A DNA stretch of 6,831 nucleotides. Source: an uncultured Bacteroides sp. GTDB lineage: Bacteria; Bacteroidota; Bacteroidia; Bacteroidales; Bacteroidaceae. A program made the translations under genes and the position numbers. Location of the stretch: positions 1 to 6,831 of the forward strand of contig CAJKXC010000089.1 in assembly GCA_905203765.1 (NCBI GenBank). Reading direction: 5' to 3'. Below the pieces are notes generated by a model, which was not told the origin of the DNA, did not search any database, and saw only the letters and a program-made list of their open reading frames with translations. Below, in pieces: positions 6,153 through 6,831 of this stretch (position 1 is the stretch's first letter; each line of letters begins with the position of its first letter).

Positions 6153-6831
6153 ATGAAAACATTTAATTATACAACTCATAGCAAACAAGTGCTCGGAGAT
6201 ATGCATACTCCCGTCAGCATTTACCTGAAAGTGCGCGACATGTATCCGCAATCCGCATTAATGGAAAGTTCCGATTATCATGCCGGAGAAAATTCCTTGT
6301 CATTTATAGCCCTCTGCCCCTTGGCAAGTATCGGCATAAACGGCGGCATTGTCACTGCCAACTATCCCGATAACAGCCGCACGGAAGAACCGCTGACAAA
6401 AACCTTCCATGTAGAAAAGGCCATGAACCGGTTTATCAATCAATTCCAGGTGACCGGAGATGACAAGAATGTATGCGGACTTTACGGATACACGACGTTT
6501 AATGCCGTGAAGTACTTCGAGCATATCCCGGTGAAAGAAAGTCACGATGAGCAGAATGATGCTCCGGATTTGCTATACATATTATATAAGTATGTCATTG
6601 TTTTCAATCATTTCAAAAATGAATTGACACTGGTTGAAATGTTGTCCGAAGGAGAAGAAAGCGGCTTGCCGGAACTGGAAGCAGCCATCGAGAACCGAAA
6701 TTATGCTTCCTACAATTTCTCTGTAACAGGTCCTGTAACCAGCTCCATTACTGACGAAGAGCATAAAGCCAATGTTCGCAAAGGAATCGCACACTGTATG
6801 CGCGGAGATGTTTTCCAAATCGTGCTTTCCA
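6153..6831 (+). CDS. trpE: Anthranilate synthase component I (TrpE), 5' part, cut by window end
   Basis: Catalytic subunit for the first committed step, chorismate plus glutamine (via TrpG) or ammonia to anthranilate. The frame opens at ATG 6153 and runs unbroken to the last base: 226 codons, about half of the usual 460-520 residues. The regulatory N-terminal domain is complete: LMES at residues 36-39, ten residues, then Ser50, fits the LLES-X10-S tryptophan-binding motif of feedback-inhibited TrpE. The domain ends at GDVFQIVLS (218-226), the conserved opening of the chorismate-binding domain, so most of the catalytic site lies outside. PabB and other chorismate enzymes share the later part, but the intact inhibitor motif and position after trpB favour TrpE. 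The start has only an A-rich context, with no Shine-Dalgarno sequence. In Bacteroides, trpG, trpD, trpC, trpF and trpA would be expected next. Confidence 0.95.
   Translation, partial: MKTFNYTTHSKQVLGDMHTPVSIYLKVRDMYPQSALMESSDYHAGENSLSFIALCPLASIGINGGIVTANYPDNSRTEEPLTKTFHVEKAMNRFINQFQVTGDDKNVCGLYGYTTFNAVKYFEHIPVKESHDEQNDAPDLLYILYKYVIVFNHFKNELTLVEMLSEGEESGLPELEAAIENRNYASYNFSVTGPVTSSITDEEHKANVRKGIAHCMRGDVFQIVLS

Overview
The window reads as a piece of a Bacteroides (or close Bacteroidales) chromosome. Three things point there: a full-length type III glutamine synthetase (GlnN), promoters of the Bacteroidetes form TTG/TTTG - 19-20 bp - TAnnTTTG ahead of two genes, and A-rich start regions with little or no Shine-Dalgarno sequence. 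The tryptophan operon starting with trpB then trpE is also an order I associate with Bacteroides. I cannot name the species.

Layout. 1-2190 (+): glnN, glutamine synthetase III. 2191-2395: a structured intergenic region with a possible three-helix junction, a strong GC-rich terminator and a promoter. 2396-3694 (+): a secreted serine peptidase of the S37/PS-10 type with a visible Ser-Asp-His triad. 3695-3803: a compact hairpin and repeat block between convergent genes, able to stop transcription from both sides. 3804-4385 (-): a HdeD-like (DUF308) six-helix membrane protein. 4451-4558 (-): a 35-residue single-helix membrane protein. 4660-4863 (+): a tryptophan operon control region with promoter, a 20-residue leader peptide holding three consecutive Trp codons, competing RNA helices and a 16-bp attenuator hairpin. 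4917-6104 (+): trpB. 6153 to the window end (+): the first half of trpE.

How the parts work together. The right-hand third is the start of a tryptophan biosynthetic operon that appears to be controlled twice. Transcription is probably set by ribosome stalling on the Trp codons of the leader peptide, and enzyme activity by tryptophan feedback on TrpE, whose N-terminal inhibitor-binding motif is intact. The left part (nitrogen assimilation by GlnN, then a secreted peptidase behind its own promoter and a terminator) looks like two independent transcription units. The two minus-strand membrane genes form a third unit that converges on the peptidase gene.

The leader/attenuator at 4660-4863, the unlisted 35-residue ORF at 4451-4558, the repeat block at 3697-3805 and the folded region after glnN are the parts most worth a second look. 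I see no mobile element, CRISPR array, tRNA or rRNA gene.
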